Source of the DNA: Ruminococcaceae bacterium UBA1320
GTDB lineage: Bacteria > Bacillota > Clostridia > Oscillospirales > Ethanoligenentaceae
Reading direction: 5' to 3'
DNA length: 6,866 nt
Assembly: GCA_002306975.1 (NCBI GenBank)
Contig: DBTI01000117.1
Location: forward strand, 1-6,866
In this document: positions 1 to 6,389 of the stretch, piece by piece
How positions within the stretch are numbered: position 1 is the first letter of the stretch
Layout: every line of letters starts with the position of its first letter
Position numbers and translations under genes: made by a program
Notes under the pieces: generated by a model
The model's input: the letters and a program-made list of their open reading frames with translations, nothing else
What the model was told of the DNA's origin: nothing
Database searches by the model: none

Positions 1-1108
1 GCTCAGATGATGTGTAAGTCACGGTCACAAAATATGAAAAATCCAGTCTCACTTTTGCTTTTATGGTGACCGGTGTTTTACTGTACACGGTCACTTCAGA
101 TGTACTAAATGTAATGCCTTCCGTAAGGTTGCTCTTTAATTCAAATACGTCATAATCACCGGATGTTCTCTTTTCAAGATCATAATCATACAGGAGTACG
201 TCATCCTCATTTACCGCATTCTCATCTGCTTTGAAGACATCGGTTCCATCTCCAACCGGATTATTAAAAACAAACAACGGCTTCGATGATATCGATTTGT
301 GAATGAGCAGCTCCCCTGCGTCAAACGACAACGTCCCCGGCCCTGCCAGGTAATCAAGCTCGAGCAGGGAAGTCGTGTTGAATTCTCCTTTGCTCTGAAT
401 CGTTAAAGTACCCGCGGGAATTCTGCCGTTTGCAGTTACCGAACTGCTCCCGTCTTCCAAAATCGTGTCAATGTCGGTTAATTTAGGAAGTTTACCATCG
501 AAATTTTTAAGATCGAGTTCCGCTGTACCATCACCCTTGATTTCCGGCACCTTAAGGGAATTTCCCGTCAGGCTAACTGAACGGTGCCCTAATATTGAAT
601 CTGATATCGTTGCTCCTGTACTTCCACTTGATACAATATCATTCGCAATGACAGACCCCCCGACGGTCGTTTTGCCGTTAATTGTAACCAGCGAATCACT
701 CTCAACATTGTATTTGATGGTTCCGCCCTTCAGCGTTACATCATCCGTTGATTGGATTGAATTGATTGTTCCGCCCGAAATTTCTGCCGTTCCGGCACAA
801 ACGATATCATTCATCGTCCCAGTGGTAACAATAAGTTTTGAGTTGTCTCCTTTAATCGTAACATCTTTCATTTCACCGCATTTAATCGTTAAATTACCGG
901 TATAGATAACGTCATCATCCGTTACGTCTGTAAAGTCAGCTTCATTCCATACAGCACCCCAAGCCGCAGCAGTACCCACATAAGTTTTTGCACCATGCTT
1001 GTCAACGATACCCGGCACATTCGTAGCCGCGGTAGCGGCAGAAGCCGCTACCGGCATTGCACTGACAAGAAGTGCCAATGTTAACACAATCGATATAAAT
1101 TTTTTCAA
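1..1108 (-). CDS. Secreted beta-strand-repeat protein of unknown function (3' end beyond window)
   Basis: I do not recognise this family. The frame is open for 369 codons from TTG at 1108-1106 to the window edge, so the C-terminus and any cell-wall anchor are not visible. TTG is chosen because AGGAGG lies 7 bases upstream and the translation opens directly with a signal peptide: MKKFIS, then hydrophobic residues 6-20, then a likely cleavage near ASA-AT (residues 23-26). Residues about 65-180 are a run of short beta strands separated by G/N/D/S turns, with recurring units such as DVTIKGDN, AEISGGTI, VTLKGGTI and VTINGKTT, as in right-handed beta-helix or adhesin-like surface proteins. Residues about 325-369 are again beta-rich and could be an Ig-like domain. 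Two cysteines (77 and 104) lie in the exported part. It is downstream of the sugar transferase on the same strand, 133 bases away. A surface or extracellular role is inferred from the signal peptide only. Confidence 0.5.
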   Translation of the reverse strand, partial: MKKFISIVLTLALLVSAMPVAASAATAATNVPGIVDKHGAKTYVGTAAAWGAVWNEADFTDVTDDDVIYTGNLTIKCGEMKDVTIKGDNSKLIVTTGTMNDIVCAGTAEISGGTINSIQSTDDVTLKGGTIKYNVESDSLVTINGKTTVGGSVIANDIVSSGSTGATISDSILGHRSVSLTGNSLKVPEIKGDGTAELDLKNFDGKLPKLTDIDTILEDGSSSVTANGRIPAGTLTIQSKGEFNTTSLLELDYLAGPGTLSFDAGELLIHKSISSKPLFVFNNPVGDGTDVFKADENAVNEDDVLLYDYDLEKRTSGDYDVFELKSNLTEGITFSTSEVTVYSKTPVTIKAKVRLDFSYFVTVTYTSSE

Positions 1109-1115
1109 TCAGATT

Positions 1116-1122
1116 CCTCCTC
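1116..1122 (-). promoter_or_regulatory. Ribosome binding site deciding the TTG start at 1108
   Basis: On the minus strand this reads GAGGAGG, close to a perfect anti-16S match. Its core AGGAGG sits 7 bases before the TTG at 1108-1106. No ATG or GTG gives comparable spacing together with an intact signal peptide, so the unusual start codon is well supported. It may lower translation of an otherwise strong initiation site. Confidence 0.5.
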
Positions 1123-1155
1123 GGTTTTTTCAATTAATAATATGACACGTAAATG

Positions 1156-1184
1156 ATGAAACTCTTCATGATAAAATGCATGAA
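1156..1184. repeat. Two overlapping small inverted repeats in the 1109-1241 intergenic gap
   Basis: TTCATG (1165-1170) pairs with CATGAA (1179-1184) across 8 bases. The same TTCAT (1165-1169) also pairs with ATGAA (1156-1160) across 4 bases, so the two hairpins are mutually exclusive. Both are short and A+T-rich. Neither is followed by a clear T-run, so neither is a convincing terminator for the sugar transferase gene. They lie in the likely leader or promoter region of the secreted-protein gene. An operator or attenuator role is possible but unsupported. The rest of the gap is A+T-rich, with only a weak -10-like CATATT preceded by TG on the minus strand. Confidence 0.5.
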
Positions 1185-1235
1185 TAATAAAATTGATCGC
1201 CTATACTTTTCCGATTCCTGCTTTATTATCCATCC

Positions 1236-1250
1236 ATATTGTTATATTTC
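1236..1250. repeat. 15-bp direct repeat, copy 1 (at the 3' end of the sugar transferase gene)
   Basis: ATATTGTTATATTTC here overlaps the stop codon and last codons of the sugar transferase gene. An identical copy is at 2649-2663, just upstream of the same gene, so the pair brackets it almost exactly. The flanking bases diverge after about 20 bases. A chance match between A+T-rich stretches is possible. Confidence 0.5.
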
Positions 1251-2633
1251 TTCACTTTGATTGACAACGCCCTTGAAAACAGTCATAAATAAAATCTTGA
1301 GATCGAATAAAAAGGTCCAATTCTCTATGTAGTAAATGTCACATTTAATACGCTCCTCTATCGAAGTGTCTCCGCGCCAGCCGTTTACCTGTGCCCATCC
1401 GGTAATCCCCGGGCGAACCAAATGCTTAATCATATAGAGAGGAATATTTTCTTTGAATTTTTCAACAAAGAAAGGACGTTCCGGCCGTGGACCTACTAAA
1501 CTCATATCCCCTTTTAATACATTAAAAAGCTGCGGCAGTTCATCAATGCTGCACTTGCGGATGAATGTGCCGAAGGTTGTCCTCCGATTGTCGTCTTTTG
1601 TTCCCCAAGTTGTCATGTCTGACCCATCACCATTCGCCCTCATTGAGCGAAATTTATACATAACAAATGGTCGTTTGTTCATCCCTACGCGATTTTGCCT
1701 GTAGATAACAGGCCCCGGCGAGGAAATCTTTACCCCAATTACGGCAACAATCAAGAGTGGAGAAAGTAAAATCAAGATAAATAAAGAGGCCAAAATATCA
1801 AGACCGCGCTTGCAGAAACTATTAAAAAGATTATCGAGAGGAATCTTTCGAATATTAATCAGCGGGATACCCTCAATTTCATCAATATAGGGCTTTGTCG
1901 GAAGATATTTTGTGTAAAACGGAAGCAGACTCGCTTTCACCCCCGATTTTTCACAGGTATCAATGAGCTCCTCCAACTTAGAAAATTCATCATAATCCAA
2001 CGAAATGATGACTTCATCAATTCCCTTATGTTCCAGACGTTCCGACAAAGAGCTGAACTTGCCAAAATAAGCAATCTGCCTGCCCGGTGTCGGCTCTTCC
2101 TTCTCACTGAGATACCCAATAATATCATATCCTAAGTTCCTGTTTGACGTAATTTTATCATAGAGTTCGGCAGACACATCGTTCCAGCCAACCATAAGCA
2201 AATGCTTGATGTTATAGCCTTTGGCTCTCATATATCTCAGAAATCTACGGAGTATCATACGAAACAGCGCGGTCAATCCGCAATTCAGAAATCCAAACAG
2301 GATAATGACCATCCTGGAAACTTGAACTTCTTTTAAAAAGAAAACAAGTACAAAAATGAAAATAATTCCAATAAAATTTGCCTGAATTATTTTACCAGCC
2401 TCGGCAAGCAAGGGCTTAGTGCGAAAGGAATCGTGCAGGTCAAAATAGTTGTAAACTAAAAAATAAGCAGGAATCACGTACAGCATCAGCTGTAAATAGT
2501 AATCGAGGCCAATATGCGCCTCCTGATAATTATGAAAATGGAATGTAAATGCCAGTATCATTGACACAAGGCAAATGCAGGCATCCCAAATAGCAAGTAC
2601 TGCATTCAGCAATCTTTGATTTTCTTTTATCAT
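1242..2633 (-). CDS. Undecaprenyl-phosphate sugar phosphotransferase (exopolysaccharide priming enzyme)
   Basis: This membrane enzyme transfers a sugar-1-phosphate from a UDP-sugar to undecaprenyl phosphate, the first committed step of exopolysaccharide or capsule synthesis (WcaJ/CpsE/EpsE family). The 463-residue length fits the family. N-terminal membrane segments lie at about 6-29, 46-64, 84-101 and 105-124. A Rossmann-like region (about 143-235) follows, then the catalytic bacterial sugar transferase domain (about 270-463). That domain opens with KRGLD (275-279) and a hydrophobic re-entrant segment, then SSPGPVIYRQNRVG, the catalytic Asp-Glu pair in SIDELPQ (D364, E365), LVGPRPER (379-386), and RPGITGWAQVNGWRG ending at 421. 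The sugar (glucose, galactose or an amino sugar) cannot be told from sequence by eye. The start is ATG at 2633 with GGAG 6 bases upstream. A TTG at 2645 is in frame, but it lies just upstream of that GGAG and has no site of its own. The gene is transcribed divergently from the EpsG-like gene, which suggests one pathway. Confidence 0.5.
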   Translation of the reverse strand: MIKENQRLLNAVLAIWDACICLVSMILAFTFHFHNYQEAHIGLDYYLQLMLYVIPAYFLVYNYFDLHDSFRTKPLLAEAGKIIQANFIGIIFIFVLVFFLKEVQVSRMVIILFGFLNCGLTALFRMILRRFLRYMRAKGYNIKHLLMVGWNDVSAELYDKITSNRNLGYDIIGYLSEKEEPTPGRQIAYFGKFSSLSERLEHKGIDEVIISLDYDEFSKLEELIDTCEKSGVKASLLPFYTKYLPTKPYIDEIEGIPLINIRKIPLDNLFNSFCKRGLDILASLFILILLSPLLIVAVIGVKISSPGPVIYRQNRVGMNKRPFVMYKFRSMRANGDGSDMTTWGTKDDNRRTTFGTFIRKCSIDELPQLFNVLKGDMSLVGPRPERPFFVEKFKENIPLYMIKHLVRPGITGWAQVNGWRGDTSIEERIKCDIYYIENWTFLFDLKILFMTVFKGVVNQSEEI

Positions 2634-2639
2634 TTCTAT

Positions 2640-2643
2640 CTCC
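2640..2643 (-). promoter_or_regulatory. Ribosome binding site for the sugar transferase (selects ATG 2633)
   Basis: Minus-strand GGAG lies 6 bases before ATG at 2633-2631. This places the real start four codons inside the longest open frame, which begins at TTG 2645. Confidence 0.5.
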
Positions 2644-2648
2644 AAATT

Positions 2649-2663
2649 ATATTGTTATATTTC
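2649..2663. repeat. 15-bp direct repeat, copy 2 (leader of the sugar transferase gene)
   Basis: This is identical to 1236-1250 and in the same orientation. It falls between the predicted minus-strand transcription start (about 2662) and the GGAG ribosome binding site, so it would form most of the short 5' leader of the sugar transferase mRNA. Confidence 0.5.
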
Positions 2664-2668
2664 CTTAC

Positions 2669-2697
2669 ATTTTACAATATTCACGATCCAATAACAA
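2669..2697 (-). promoter_or_regulatory. Predicted sigma-A promoter of the sugar transferase gene
   Basis: On the minus strand, a -35 TTGTTA (2697-2692) and a -10 TAAAAT (2674-2669) are separated by exactly 17 bases. They match 4 of 6 and 5 of 6 consensus positions. The predicted transcription start near 2662 gives a leader of roughly 30 bases before ATG 2633. Confidence 0.5.
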
Positions 2698-2725
2698 GTC
2701 CAAAAGACAAAATCCATGGGAAACA

Positions 2726-2754
2726 TTGTATGTTTTTACTGTTAATGATATAAT
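2726..2754 (+). promoter_or_regulatory. Predicted sigma-A promoter of the EpsG-like gene (extended -10)
   Basis: TTGTAT (2726-2731), a 17-base spacer, then a perfect TATAAT (2749-2754) preceded by TGA, forming an extended -10. Transcription should begin near 2761, so the in-frame ATG at 2760 would not lie inside the mRNA. The -35 boxes of this promoter and the divergent one are 28 bases apart, so a single bound regulator could affect both. Confidence 0.5.
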
Positions 2755-2798
2755 CTAAAATGATTTTAGTTTTACTTTATAATGAAAGCAGGTTTGCA

Positions 2799-3998
2799 AT
2801 GTTAGCTTATTTCTTACTTCTACTGTTAATTGTTGTCTTAGGCGTATGTGTCTGCGAAATAAAAGTATGCCGACGTAATAATGCTATTTTTCTTGGTATT
2901 CTTTCGGTCGTCATGATCGTAATGTCTTTTATCCGGGCAAATACAGTCGGTATTGACTATGTTCAGTACGCAAACTACTTTACACAGGTTCATGACGGAG
3001 GCTGGTCTTTTTTAATCAGTAATGCCAATGGATATCGGATTGAACCTGGATACAGCCTGTTGAATTATTTTGTTTCTCTGTTGACCGGTGATGTCCGAAT
3101 CTTTATGCTGGCTGTTTCTATCGTTACCGTAGGTCTGACTGCGCTTTTACTGTATCATTACTCCCCGAAACCATGGATCGGCATGTTCGTTTTTGCCAGC
3201 TTTGGCTTTTTCGGCAACTCGCTCAGCTTTCTTCGCCAGTCGATTGCAATTGCAGTTTTTATGTTTGCGATTAAATATCTAAAAGATAAAAGGTTCTTAC
3301 CCTATCTTCTGATTGTCATTGCGGCTGCCTGTTTCCACAAGGCAATGCTGATTATGATTCCCGTTTACTTTATCGCACATATTAAAGTAAATTGGAAGAC
3401 TCTCAGTATATACGGATGTCTGACAGTAGCCGTAATGGCTCTTTCATGGCCGTTCTTCAATTTTATCACCAAATATGCTTATCAGTACTATGCCACACAA
3501 GGAGGCCTCTACTACATGAATGGTCGTGACTGGAACACTGCGGCGATCCCGGTCATTACCACCATCACAATACTCATTGTGAAAAAATATATTTTGCAGC
3601 GGGATCCCAAAAATATTGTATTGATCAATTTTTCAATTTACTCCGGACTGCTTTACATTATGACATGTCAGCATTTTCTGTTCCAGCGTTTTGGAATGAT
3701 ATTCTTCACCTCAGCAATTCTCCTCATTCCTGAACTTCTTGCCAGTGTTGACGCAAACAGTGAGGAAGCTGAAACACTGAATAATATTGATAATTTAAGG
3801 GTTTATAAAGATAAGGGAAAAAAGAAAAAAGCATTTCAGGAGCGCCGCCAAATCAAGAGCAACCAAAACATGCATAAATATATTTATTATTATGCGACCG
3901 GTGCGGTACTGTTTATCGGCTTCATTTACAATGCTTGGATTTTAATTCAAAATCGCATAAATTTGACTCCATATTTGACCTTTTTCACTAAAAAATAG
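2799..3998 (+). CDS. EpsG/Wzy-like polysaccharide polymerase (multipass membrane protein)
   Basis: A 399-residue membrane protein resembling the EpsG family, thought to polymerise or help export exopolysaccharide repeat units. Family-like features in order: about ten hydrophobic segments starting at residues 2-18 and 28-45; then R46 and VGIDYVQYANYF (50-61), the usual R...G.D...Y loop; EPGYSLLNYFVS (82-93); FLRQSIAIAVFMFAIKYLKDKRF (144-166); FHKAMLIMIPVYF (179-191). An unusual feature is the charged cytoplasmic-looking stretch at about 316-360, with an acidic part followed by KGKKKKAFQERRQIK, before a last membrane segment at about 361-383. The start is ATG 2799 because the promoter -10 ends at 2754 and AGCAGG lies 6 bases upstream. 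Thirteen in-frame codons back to ATG 2760 lie at or before the predicted transcription start. Polymerase rather than flippase is inferred from the EpsG-like motifs and could be wrong. The gene is divergent from the priming transferase and ends in its own terminator. Confidence 0.5.
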   Translation: MLAYFLLLLLIVVLGVCVCEIKVCRRNNAIFLGILSVVMIVMSFIRANTVGIDYVQYANYFTQVHDGGWSFLISNANGYRIEPGYSLLNYFVSLLTGDVRIFMLAVSIVTVGLTALLLYHYSPKPWIGMFVFASFGFFGNSLSFLRQSIAIAVFMFAIKYLKDKRFLPYLLIVIAAACFHKAMLIMIPVYFIAHIKVNWKTLSIYGCLTVAVMALSWPFFNFITKYAYQYYATQGGLYYMNGRDWNTAAIPVITTITILIVKKYILQRDPKNIVLINFSIYSGLLYIMTCQHFLFQRFGMIFFTSAILLIPELLASVDANSEEAETLNNIDNLRVYKDKGKKKKAFQERRQIKSNQNMHKYIYYYATGAVLFIGFIYNAWILIQNRINLTPYLTFFTKK

Positions 3999-4038
3999 AG
4001 TGATCTCCGTGGCTGAGTTAATTTTATCTTTAAATTGC

Positions 4039-4070
4039 AAGCGCTGGAAAGAGATTTCCAGCGCTTTTTT
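4039..4070 (+). terminator. Strong intrinsic terminator after the EpsG-like gene
   Basis: A perfect 12-bp stem (AAGCGCTGGAAA at 4039-4050 with TTTCCAGCGCTT at 4055-4066) and a GAGA tetraloop are followed by further Ts to 4070. It lies 40 bases after the stop codon and separates the polysaccharide gene from the pilus operon. Read on the opposite strand, the stem is not followed by a comparable T-run. Confidence 0.5.
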
Positions 4071-4093
4071 GCATTTGTTCGCTGGAATTTCTA

Positions 4094-4122
4094 TTGCCGT
4101 ACATCAGCCAGTTTGATATAAT
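4094..4122 (+). promoter_or_regulatory. Predicted sigma-A promoter of the pilus assembly operon (extended -10)
   Basis: TTGCCG (4094-4099), a 17-base spacer, then a perfect TATAAT (4117-4122) preceded by TGA. Transcription should start near 4129. The ATG at 4123 directly abuts the -10 and so cannot be the translated start from this promoter. The layout closely matches the promoter at 2726-2754, including the shared TGATATAAT block. Confidence 0.5.
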
Positions 4123-4170
4123 ATGATTAAATACTTTGTCAAAATAGCAGGAAATGTGGTGCAGGCCGAT

Positions 4171-5781
4171 ATGAAAGTCATCTTAATACAGACAACCCGC
4201 AATGCTTTATTCCTGACTCCGGTAAAAAGCGGGCGCAGAGCTTCTTTCGGTGTACCGCGAAATTTCGAACTGCCGGGAAACATGCGCATGGGCGGGGCAT
4301 ACTCCGACCTAAATGAGTTCGCGAAATTCGTCAGTGACTGCATCGCTAAATCGAAATTCGGCATTAAAAAGATTATTTTTTGTATTGAAGACGATAATGT
4401 CATCTGTAAGGAATATCAGCATTTACCTTGTAAAAGCAAAAATCTTTTGTCGTTTGCCAAGCTGGAAGCGGATTCCGTACTTTCCGATAACATAAATGAC
4501 TACCTGCTTCAGAATTACGAATATGGTCGGCAAAATGAAGTGACAGGGAAAATGACCAGCTCATTATTCGCCATTAAGAGTTCCCTTGTTTCGTCGATAA
4601 CAAAGATTTTTTCCAAGTTTGATCTCCACGTAAAAAAAATTGTACCTCCCGTCGGCGGCTTATTGTATGCTTCAAAAAAAGCGATTGATTCACATGGCAA
4701 AACGATTGCGGTGCTGGATTTAAGTTTTGAAAAAACACGTTTGATTGTACTTCATGAGGGTTTCCCTATTTTCATAAGAACTTTTGAAGCCATCTATGAT
4801 GATATTGCCGAAATAATAATGAAAAGCAGAGCGGTTTCTTATGACGAAACTGTCGATCTTATTCACAGCTATGGTGTTTACGGGGTCAATTCCGCCAACC
4901 CCACCTCCGAATCCGCCAATCAAATTACCACCCTGCTCGATACCTGTGCGAGTGAGGCGGTTCGAAACATTAGAATGGTGCTTTCCAGCGAGCGTCTTGA
5001 GCTGAACAAGATGGTTTTGTGCGGCGCAATGGCTACGCTGCCTAATTTCAGCGAGTTTTGGAATCAGCTTGGCTTGGACGTTCCAATTGAAACCATCGAT
5101 CTTTGCGTCGCCACAAGCAAACTTCCGGAAGTCAACGCGACGGCACGCAGAGCAGGCTACCGCATATCCTCTTTTTTCACCGTTTCCGGATTATTATCCG
5201 CCAGAAAAACAGATGATATTGATTTTTTAAATACTGTGAAAGCAAAATCCAGCGCAAAAATGAAGAATGTCTCTGTGCTTGCACTGATTACGGTGTTTGC
5301 GCTGGGTGTGATGGCTTTGGAGCCTCTGCTTTATTCTTTAAAATTCACACAAAGCACACAGGATAAGGCAGCGCTCACTGCTGTAAAATACACCGAGATT
5401 AAGCAGCTTTTAAAAACACAAAATGACCTGAGTACTCAGCTTACCCACACAAAAAGCGACCAGGAAATGCTGCCGCAGCACAAAAGCAAAGCAATGAATG
5501 TAACGCAGCAGTTATTTGACCAGATCACAGCGAAAACCAAGTCCGTTGATACTTTCAATATTGATAATACTGCGGGAAACATCGTCATCGCTTTCCAAAC
5601 TGTAACCTATAGTGATTATTTAATCATAAAGAAAACGATTGAGACAAACGGATATTTTAATATTGCCGTTCCCTTTACGGCTACTATCAATGATACCGGC
5701 ACATATAGCTGCAGTGTCACCCTGACATGGAAGGATTTTGTGGCATTGAATCCAAGCGGAAAAGTTGGTGGCACAAAATGA
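4171..5781 (+). CDS. PilM-PilN fusion protein, type IV pilus inner-membrane platform
   Basis: Two proteins that are usually separate are joined in one 536-residue chain. Residues about 1-345 resemble PilM, an actin-like cytoplasmic ATP-binding scaffold. They include a 1C-type subdomain (FAKLEADSVLSDNINDYLL at about 95-113), a second phosphate-loop-like strand pair (IAVLDLSFEKTRLIVL, D183), and an adenosine-motif counterpart VLCGAMATLPNF (282-293). The first phosphate loop (GIDIG type) is not recognisable, so nucleotide binding may be reduced. From about 350, PilN-like features follow: IDFLN (350-354, compare the PilN INLLP motif), one membrane segment (about 366-388), a helical, probably coiled-coil stretch (394-450), and an extracytoplasmic alpha/beta domain ending in SVTLTW. 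The start is uncertain. ATG 4171 has GCAGG 5 bases upstream and a leader of about 42 bases. GTG 4159 with AGGA 6 bases upstream is the alternative. The longer frame from ATG 4123 begins before the predicted transcript. It is the first gene of the operon and overlaps the PilO-like gene by 4 bases. Confidence 0.5.
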   Translation: MKVILIQTTRNALFLTPVKSGRRASFGVPRNFELPGNMRMGGAYSDLNEFAKFVSDCIAKSKFGIKKIIFCIEDDNVICKEYQHLPCKSKNLLSFAKLEADSVLSDNINDYLLQNYEYGRQNEVTGKMTSSLFAIKSSLVSSITKIFSKFDLHVKKIVPPVGGLLYASKKAIDSHGKTIAVLDLSFEKTRLIVLHEGFPIFIRTFEAIYDDIAEIIMKSRAVSYDETVDLIHSYGVYGVNSANPTSESANQITTLLDTCASEAVRNIRMVLSSERLELNKMVLCGAMATLPNFSEFWNQLGLDVPIETIDLCVATSKLPEVNATARRAGYRISSFFTVSGLLSARKTDDIDFLNTVKAKSSAKMKNVSVLALITVFALGVMALEPLLYSLKFTQSTQDKAALTAVKYTEIKQLLKTQNDLSTQLTHTKSDQEMLPQHKSKAMNVTQQLFDQITAKTKSVDTFNIDNTAGNIVIAFQTVTYSDYLIIKKTIETNGYFNIAVPFTATINDTGTYSCSVTLTWKDFVALNPSGKVGGTK

Positions 5782-6389
5782 AAAACTTAAAGATTTCGGG
5801 TGTCCTGATTTATTTATTTTGTTTTGTCCTTGTGCTTCTGCTTTACTTTAATTTTGTTTTTACGCCGCTGAGCGGCAAAGTCTCTTCGCTCGACTTAGCA
5901 CATAGCGCTAACGCGACTCAAATGCAAACATATGATCGCCAGATCTCCAAAATAGAGGATCTTAAAAAGAAGATTGCCGAGATGCAGTCACAGATTCAAC
6001 AGGCAAACACAACGGCGGCGGTAACCGGAAAAAATGTTTCTGAAGACATCGGGGCGGCGTTTACAGCGGCGGGAATCACACCAAGAGATATTAGTGTGGA
6101 GGATGAAGTACCCGATAAGACGAAAACGTCATCCGACGGGAAACCGCTGTGCAGTGTTTTAATTGTTCTGAAAACCGACTGTACCCAAACACAGATGCAA
6201 ACTATTTTGAACTATTTTGAAAATCAGTCGTCCGGTGTTTATTACGTAAACACAGTTGCTTATAATACGCAGGATAAGCTCCCTTACAGCCTTTCCCTTA
6301 CCCTCTATTACTTCGGTTCCAAAGACACCGTCGGTACCAGTGGCACGACCAGTTCAAATGGAACCGTTGGTTCCACGGGAGTAAAATGA
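5778..6389 (+). CDS. PilO-like type IV pilus assembly protein
   Basis: A 203-residue bitopic membrane protein with PilO topology. It has a short cytoplasmic N-terminus (MKNLKIS), one membrane segment (about 8-28), a predicted coiled coil rich in Q/K/I (about 48-76), and an extracytoplasmic alpha/beta domain (about 85-180) of the ferredoxin-like kind, including SVLIVLKTD, a helix TQMQTILNYFEN, and a final strand pair ending YSLSLTLYYFG. PilO normally pairs with PilN to link the cytoplasmic PilM ring to the pilus, which fits its position directly after the PilM-N gene. The tail (181-203) is almost only G/S/T/V and looks unstructured. The start is ATG 5778, within the ATGA overlap with the upstream stop and behind GGTGG. 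An in-frame ATG at 5727 would add 17 residues, bury the membrane anchor start, and overlap the upstream gene by 55 bases. Sequence identity to PilO is weak, as is usual for this family, so the call rests on topology plus position. Confidence 0.5.
   Translation: MKNLKISGVLIYLFCFVLVLLLYFNFVFTPLSGKVSSLDLAHSANATQMQTYDRQISKIEDLKKKIAEMQSQIQQANTTAAVTGKNVSEDIGAAFTAAGITPRDISVEDEVPDKTKTSSDGKPLCSVLIVLKTDCTQTQMQTILNYFENQSSGVYYVNTVAYNTQDKLPYSLSLTLYYFGSKDTVGTSGTTSSNGTVGSTGVK

Noticed and set aside
465..905. Plus-strand open frame of 146 codons
   Set aside because: It lies antisense within the secreted beta-repeat gene. Its protein is low-complexity S/V/P/L without domains and it has no promoter or ribosome binding site. 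The minus-strand frame has a signal peptide and a strong ribosome binding site.
1125..1241. Possible terminator for the sugar transferase gene
   Set aside because: I found no G+C-rich stem followed by a T-run on the minus strand. Only weak A+T-rich inverted repeats are present, so read-through into the secreted-protein gene remains possible.
1453..1704. Short plus-strand frame inside the sugar transferase gene
   Set aside because: It is antisense to the highly conserved catalytic domain (SIDELPQ to GPRPER) and is a shadow of it.
2778..2783. A second TATAAT just downstream of the EpsG-like promoter
   Set aside because: There is no -35 box at a workable distance (CTAAAA sits there), and the start point would crowd the ribosome binding site at about 2788.
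4104..4403. Minus-strand frame opposite the PilM-N start region
   Set aside because: It overlaps a well-supported gene and its promoter, and has no ribosome binding site or recognisable domain.
5727..5777. Upstream ATG extending the PilO-like protein by 17 residues
   Set aside because: It would overlap the PilM-N gene by 55 bases and put unrelated sequence before the membrane anchor. ATG 5778 gives the typical ATGA coupling and a ribosome binding site.
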